Assembly: GCA_026399515.1 (NCBI GenBank)
Contig: JAPLQT010000080.1
Span: 1 to 36,121, forward strand
Direction of reading: 5' to 3'
Length of the DNA stretch: 36,121 bases
Origin: Pseudomonadota bacterium
GTDB lineage: Bacteria > Pseudomonadota > Gammaproteobacteria > Burkholderiales > Rhodocyclaceae
Each line of letters starts with the position of its first letter. The first letter of the stretch is position 1. The notes beneath the pieces were generated by a model that did not search any database, was not told the DNA's origin, and saw only the letters and a program-made list of their open reading frames with translations. The position numbers and the translations under genes were made by a program. Below are positions 31,883-36,121 of this stretch, one piece after another.

Positions 31883-33520
31883 TCATGCGCCAATCTTAAC
31901 CAAGTCAAACTTCCACAGCCACATCAGGCTGCGAATACCGGCGGGGGTGCTTGCCCCGGCGGCGGCAAGCAATGCATCGACCGTTTGAGCACCGTGCAAG
32001 CCCAACGTCTCCAGCAATCCCGCAATGGTCTCTCGCGGCAACATCGCCGAATCAAGAGCGTAATTCGCCATTGCGAGTCCCAGCAAGTCGCGCAGGCGCG
32101 CCTCGGCATCGCATTGCGGCATCACGATCCAGTCGCCCCTCAACGTCTGGCTTGAGAAATGCGCAAAACGCGTGAAAGGATCGGCGCGCTGTGGCCACGG
32201 TTCAGGCGTTTGTGGACCGGCGGCGGTTCTGATCCGGGCGAGTTCATCGGCGAGCTGCGCATAACGCCGCAAGATCACCGGCCAGTCGAATTCCCTGGCC
32301 GCCCTTGCCAAACCCGCCGCACCCATGCGTGCGCGCAACTCGGGTTGAGACGCCAGGCGTTTGAAAGCCTCGACCAGTAAGGTCGGATCGACCACCGTCG
32401 CCAAACTGGTGCGGCCGATAAAGAAATCGTAAGTATCCATGCCAAGTGCGTGACGCATGGCGAGGTCTCCGCCCGTGCCAGCCGGCGGCAAGCTTGTCGG
32501 CACGCGAAAACCGTCTACACCATCGCGCACCGTGTCCTTATATCCGTTCCAGTCGGATACCACCACCGGCAGGCCCGCCGCCATCGCCTCCACCGGGGTC
32601 AGGCCAAAGGTTTCCTGAATATTGTCCGACAGCGACACAAACACGTCGGCACTCCGCCATGCCTGGCGGTAGCGTGATTCGTTGTTTCCATCCACCCAGA
32701 TGAAACGCACAGAAGGTGCCAGGGCATTCTGCGCGGCGAGATACCCGGCGCGAATCGAATCGTTGGGAAACACGCCGGCCTCGATGCAAACCACCGGAGT
32801 CTGCTTCGCCACCTGCTGTAGCGCCTGATACATGGGCGCAGGATTGGCTTTGGCGTGAAAAGACAAGCGACCCGAGAACAGGAATACGACTTCCTTATCC
32901 GTCAGCTCCAGTTTGTCACGTGCCTCCTCCCGCTGCCCGGGTTGCGGCGCAAACGCCGGGCAATCAACACCGAGGGGAATCACCGGCAGTTGGGGTCTGT
33001 TAAAGCGCGTTGCGCCGGTCTGCGCAGACAACCACGCCTTCATTTCATCCTGCAATCGAGTCGAAAAATCCAGCGCTGCCTGCGAAATACAGATCATCGC
33101 GTCCCAAGGCTTGAAGGGCGCCACCACCAAGTCCGCCACCTGATCCATCGCCACCATGGATGACAAGGTAAACGTCACCCCCATGAAACTGATTGCGGCG
33201 GGATTGAAGGTATTCCGTGAGTAGGCGAAATCCTTGGCCACCGGCGATGGGTAGTACAGCGCTCCGATCTCGCTCAAGGCATCCCACTGCGGTACTTCAA
33301 TCCACTTCATTTCTCCCGCGTATCCATCCTCCCTGAGCTGAGCGAGCATGGCCGTTGCGGCGTTTGTGCCCTGCCCATAACCATGCAAGGCAGATTTCGG
33401 CCAGGTACGCGCCACTCCCCGCATAAACGCCTTGCCGGCACTCTGGCGCCCCATGATTTTCCGGGCTGTGGAATAGGCGTCACCGGCATAGTAGATGGCA
33501 AAATTGTTTTGTGCCGTCAT
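31883..33520 (-). CDS. Group 1 (GT4-like) glycosyltransferase with C-terminal extension, copy B
   Basis: 545-residue paralogue of copy A at 28617. Shared landmarks: R-P-Q-L-P-V-I-P-L-G-V near residue 180, G-R-L-S-F-H-A-K-A-N-P-A-P-M-Y-Q-A-L near 220, S-L-S-D-N-I-Q-E-T-F-G-L-T-P-V-E-A-M-A-A-G near 295 and D-W-N-G-Y-K-D-T-V-R-D-G-V-D-G-F-R near 320. The C-terminal extension ends S-L-M-W-L-W-K-F-D-L-V-K-I, parallel to copy A. The ATG at 33520 overlaps the stop of the upstream methyltransferase as ATGA, so the longer frame beginning upstream is rejected. 66 bases separate it from the next methyltransferase. Confidence 0.87.
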   Translation of the reverse strand: MTAQNNFAIYYAGDAYSTARKIMGRQSAGKAFMRGVARTWPKSALHGYGQGTNAATAMLAQLREDGYAGEMKWIEVPQWDALSEIGALYYPSPVAKDFAYSRNTFNPAAISFMGVTFTLSSMVAMDQVADLVVAPFKPWDAMICISQAALDFSTRLQDEMKAWLSAQTGATRFNRPQLPVIPLGVDCPAFAPQPGQREEARDKLELTDKEVVFLFSGRLSFHAKANPAPMYQALQQVAKQTPVVCIEAGVFPNDSIRAGYLAAQNALAPSVRFIWVDGNNESRYRQAWRSADVFVSLSDNIQETFGLTPVEAMAAGLPVVVSDWNGYKDTVRDGVDGFRVPTSLPPAGTGGDLAMRHALGMDTYDFFIGRTSLATVVDPTLLVEAFKRLASQPELRARMGAAGLARAAREFDWPVILRRYAQLADELARIRTAAGPQTPEPWPQRADPFTRFAHFSSQTLRGDWIVMPQCDAEARLRDLLGLAMANYALDSAMLPRETIAGLLETLGLHGAQTVDALLAAAGASTPAGIRSLMWLWKFDLVKIGA

Positions 33521-34314
33521 GCCTTGGGTTCCAGAATCAACCAAGGCGTCGGCCCCATACGCCACTCCCATACCGCGAGCAGATGGTCGAGATGCCCCAA
33601 GCCTTGCAACCACTCGGGCAGCGGTGTTGCGGTAAGAGTGTGGTCGACACGAGTGATCGCGTGGCTATCGGCAAAACGTCTTGCAATTTCAACGCTCATG
33701 CCGGGAACGAAGCAGTCATGGCATTCCACCAACACCGTCATACTCCGCAGCGCCGGATACGACACCGGGTCGAGCAATTCGCGCTCACCACCTTCGATGT
33801 CCATCACCAGCCAGATTTTCTTGCCGGCAAAGACGGCAAAATCGGCGCCTTCGAAAAGCCCTCCCACCTGCACACGGTCCACGACACCGTTCAGCTCTGC
33901 CACTTCTCGGCAGTTGGTCTGCGCCGCTGGATTGAGATCATGGGCAATTATCTTCGCGTTTGGCATCCGCTGCGCCAAACCGACGGCGTAGTAGCCATCG
34001 GCGCAGCCAATGTTGAGCACCGCGTCGAACGATTGCCCGATCAAGCGCTCAAGGTGCAAATGCAGTTCGTGTTCATAACATCCCAACAAACGCGGTGCCG
34101 AGCAACCTTCGGATGTCTGGCCAATAAAGCGCAGTCCGGCAAACGGTCCGGACTGAACCACGTTGCCTTGCCTGGCGATCAGCGTATTTGAAATGAGGGC
34201 ATGGCGCCACTTGGCGAGCAGGCGCAGGAGGTTGTTCAGATCGTCGTCGGAGAGTTCCGGTTTGCCCGCCAACGCCTGGCGCAGCATGTTATCGACGGTT
34301 TGTGCGAGCGTCAT
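33517..34314 (-). CDS. FkbM-like SAM-dependent methyltransferase
   Basis: 265-residue class I methyltransferase. A helical N-terminal 50 residues precede A-V-L-N-I-G-C-A-D-G-Y-Y at about residues 98-109 (SAM site), H-D-L-N-P-A near 125, and W-L-V-M-D-I-E-G-G-E near 175, the D-x-E-G-x-E pattern of FkbM-type enzymes that O-methylate sugars. The ATG at 34314 follows a GAAGAG and lies 19 bases after the preceding gene; the upstream extension would overlap that gene with no homology. Overlaps copy B glycosyltransferase as ATGA. Substrate unknown. Confidence 0.8.
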   Translation of the reverse strand: MTLAQTVDNMLRQALAGKPELSDDDLNNLLRLLAKWRHALISNTLIARQGNVVQSGPFAGLRFIGQTSEGCSAPRLLGCYEHELHLHLERLIGQSFDAVLNIGCADGYYAVGLAQRMPNAKIIAHDLNPAAQTNCREVAELNGVVDRVQVGGLFEGADFAVFAGKKIWLVMDIEGGERELLDPVSYPALRSMTVLVECHDCFVPGMSVEIARRFADSHAITRVDHTLTATPLPEWLQGLGHLDHLLAVWEWRMGPTPWLILEPKA

Positions 34315-34333
34315 CGGCAGGATCTCTTCGAGA

Positions 34334-35008
34334 TCATGCCGGTATGTGCGTTCCGGCCAAGGCACGCATATCGGTCTCAAGCATCGGCGCTTTTGTTGCG
34401 ACCGCATAAAGATCAAAACATGGATGACCACGTCGTTTACTGGCGACCGTGGCAAACCCGGAACTTTGCAGAGTTGCGCTGAGTACTTTCTCGGTGAAGC
34501 CACAACGGTGCGCCATGTAAAGATTTCCGCGCGCCATCGGCGGTCGATGGCCATAGAGGATATCCAGCGGCGTGATCGGACCCGCGGGCGAGGTATAGGC
34601 CGGCTCGGTCAGCTTGTCCTCAGCAATCAGGGCACAGACCGATTGTAGATCCGGGCAGGTCACCACCAGGAAGCCGTCATTTCTCAATACTCGCAAGAAC
34701 TCCTTCAATGCCACCGGAACTTCATGCGGATAAAGATGCTCGATGTTGTGGCTGGAAAAGATGGCGTCGACGGACGCATCCGCGACGGCAGACATATCCA
34801 GCATCGTGCCGACAATGTCGGGATGCACATTTTCGTCGATATCCAGGCGCAACTCATTCCATTCCGACGTATTGAAACCGCTGGTGGTCTGGTCTTTGCG
34901 CTTGGATCCGCAGCCTACATGGAGAAAGGTTTTCACGTTTGATGCTCCGGCAGAAGTGGTAGCGTCCAGCTTCACCGATGAAATCGAATATGCATCGAGA
35001 ACCGGCAT
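34334..35008 (-). CDS. Methyltransferase type 11 family protein
   Basis: 224-residue small class I methyltransferase. T-F-L-H-V-G-C-G-S-K near residue 27 is the SAM loop, E-L-R-L-D-I-D near 52 the acidic strand, and S-S-H-N-I-E-H-L-Y-P-H-E near 82 the S-H-x-I-E-H signature common to glycan-cluster methyltransferases. L-R-V-L-R-N-D-G-F-L-V-V-T-C-P-D-L follows. The start is uncertain: ATG at 35008 is chosen, with a TTG at 35041 also possible. It is the first gene of the five-gene minus-strand island. Substrate unknown. Confidence 0.82.
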   Translation of the reverse strand: MPVLDAYSISSVKLDATTSAGASNVKTFLHVGCGSKRKDQTTSGFNTSEWNELRLDIDENVHPDIVGTMLDMSAVADASVDAIFSSHNIEHLYPHEVPVALKEFLRVLRNDGFLVVTCPDLQSVCALIAEDKLTEPAYTSPAGPITPLDILYGHRPPMARGNLYMAHRCGFTEKVLSATLQSSGFATVASKRRGHPCFDLYAVATKAPMLETDMRALAGTHIPA

Positions 35009-35242
35009 TGGAATCGAGCTCGCGCCATTTTGGATAGTCAATTTTCAAGCCATTTTACAGCCGAACTCGCTAGATTTCCGGCTACAGCGGAATTCGATCG
35101 GCAATGAACCCGCCTGGATTGACGGAGGACACTAATGGTTGGTTTCGCGGCAAAATCCCGCCCTGACCATAACCGTTCCGTTTCCTGTCGCGCCGGACTA
35201 CAAGCTACAATTCACTATTGGAAGCCGATACTCCACTCGTCA
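35009..35242. other. Divergent intergenic region of the glycan island
   Basis: About 230 bases between the methyltransferase and TPR genes, which diverge. A TACAAT box (35206-35211) could be a -10 element for the TPR gene, but no good -35 box was found at the right distance. No repeat, tRNA or other gene is recognised. Confidence 0.4.
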
Positions 35243-36121
35243 ATGACCGTACCCGGTACCCAAACACTGCCTGTCGACGTCGTATTGCAGGACGCAGTTG
35301 CCCATCATCAGGCGGAGCGGTTCGAGCAGGAGATGAATGCATTGCTGGCTTTATTCGCCGAGGGGCAATACGCGGAAGCCGGGACTCTTGCCCATGTCCT
35401 CACCGAGCGTTTTCCTTTGAACGCGTTTGGCTGGAAGGCATTGGGAACCGTGCTCAAGCAGACCGGCCGGTGTGAAGAAGCGCTCGCACCCATGCTAAGA
35501 ACGGTGGCACTGTCGCCGAATGATCCTGAGCCTTACAACAGCATGGGTACGGTTCTTATCTACCTGGGTCAGTTGAAGGAAGCGGAAGCCGGCTTTAGTC
35601 GGGCGCTGAAGATCATGCCGAATTATGCCGAGGCACTAAGCAACCAGGGCAACCTACTCCGTAATTTGGGTCAATTGGATCGAGCCGAAGCCAGTTGCCG
35701 ACATGCGCTGAATATCAAACCAGAGCTTGCGGAAGCCTATGGAAACCTCGGCAACACGCTCAAGGATCTGGGGCGACTGGATGAGGCCGAGGCAAACTAT
35801 CGCCAAGCGCTGAAGATCAATGCTGCCAGCATCGAGGCGCTTAGCAATCTTGGAGTCACCTTGCAGGATCTTGGCCGTCTGGCTGAAGCCGAAGGTAGTT
35901 GCCTTCAGGCGCTACAGATCAAGCCCGATTTTGCCGAGGCATATAGCAACCTCGGAAACGTCTTAAAGGACAACAGCCGTCTTGAAGAAGCGGAGTGTGG
36001 TTTTCGCCGGGCGCTACAGATCAAGCCGGAGTATGCCGAAGCACATAGCAACCTGCTGTTCGTCCTCAACTATGACCCGCTGTTGCCGGCTGCAGATCTC
36101 TATGTGGAGCACCAACAGTGG
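35243..36121 (+). CDS. TPR-repeat protein, SPINDLY/OGT-like (C-terminus cut by window edge)
   Basis: Open from the ATG at 35243 to the window end (293 codons). After about 60 residues come six tandem 34-residue tetratricopeptide repeats (residues 61-264), each with the pattern N-L-G-x2-L-x-D-x-G-R-L-x-E-A-E and A-L-x-I-K-P. The last part reads H-S-N-L-L-F-V-L-N-Y-D-P, the junction typical of proteins whose TPRs lead into an O-GlcNAc-transferase-like (SPINDLY) catalytic domain; that domain would lie beyond the edge. If so, it would glycosylate proteins, fitting the neighbouring island. No clear ribosome-binding site is visible at this start, so an alternative start is possible. Confidence 0.85.
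   Translation, partial: MTVPGTQTLPVDVVLQDAVAHHQAERFEQEMNALLALFAEGQYAEAGTLAHVLTERFPLNAFGWKALGTVLKQTGRCEEALAPMLRTVALSPNDPEPYNSMGTVLIYLGQLKEAEAGFSRALKIMPNYAEALSNQGNLLRNLGQLDRAEASCRHALNIKPELAEAYGNLGNTLKDLGRLDEAEANYRQALKINAASIEALSNLGVTLQDLGRLAEAEGSCLQALQIKPDFAEAYSNLGNVLKDNSRLEEAECGFRRALQIKPEYAEAHSNLLFVLNYDPLLPAADLYVEHQQW
35423..36034 (+). repeat. Six tandem TPR-coding units of 102 bases
   Basis: Six in-frame 102-base units encode the TPR repeats. The last five are most alike, sharing the core words for A-E-A-x-S-N-L-G-N and the R-A-L-x-I-K-P ends. The similarity is at DNA as well as protein level, implying expansion by duplication and possible length variation between strains. Confidence 0.8.

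Noticed and set aside
35218-35475. Short plus-strand frame at the start of the TPR gene
   Set aside because: Out of frame with the TPR repeats, which begin from the ATG at 35243 and stay open to the window end.

Overview
The window looks like a GC-rich betaproteobacterial chromosome, probably Rhodocyclales or a close relative. This is inferred from gene order (pcm–rhodanese–TolC–waaA, gmk–rpoZ–spoT followed by a DUF3460 gene) and from protein flavour. No RNA gene, CRISPR array, insertion sequence or phage gene was recognised.

Layout: (1) 1-845, minus, the 5' part of thiC. (2) 996-2477, a secreted alpha-carbonic anhydrase with an unusual N-terminal extension, followed by a clear terminator. 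(3) 2530-7440, a TetR-controlled RND efflux operon (tetR, lipoprotein adaptor, inner-membrane pump) with a well-formed promoter and a palindromic operator. (4) 7607-9955, pcm-like methyltransferase, rhodanese and a TolC-type outer-membrane channel. (5) 9960-14085, lipopolysaccharide core genes: waaA and waaC on minus, a WaaE-like glycosyltransferase and a UDP-glucuronate 4-epimerase-like gene on plus. (6) 14100-15186, minus, a HAD nucleotidase and a secreted DsrE protein. (7) 15299-21104, minus, a complete malonate-use operon: malonyl-CoA decarboxylase, TRAP transporter P, Q and M subunits, malonyl-CoA synthetase, with a strong candidate promoter and operator at 21157-21200. (8) 21290-22597, a class III nucleotide cyclase fused to a hemerythrin domain. 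(9) 22670-25862, gmk, rpoZ, a broken spoT and a DUF3460 protein. (10) 25890-28516, minus, molybdate transporter modABC with a broken modC. (11) 28617-35008, minus, a tightly coupled glycan-modification island: two paralogous group-1 glycosyltransferases around a methyltransferase, then two further methyltransferases. On the plus strand it is followed by the start of a TPR protein resembling SPINDLY/OGT glycosyltransferases, cut by the window end.

The genes most worth attention are the cyclase–hemerythrin fusion (a probable oxygen, redox or NO sensor in which one canonical iron-ligand histidine appears to be leucine), the carbonic anhydrase fusion, the self-contained malonate operon and the uncharacterised glycosyltransferase/methyltransferase island. 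Three otherwise conserved genes (dctM, spoT, modC) carry frame-breaking lesions. Those in spoT and modC delete active-site motifs, so either this locus is decaying or the assembly has local errors; raw reads would decide.
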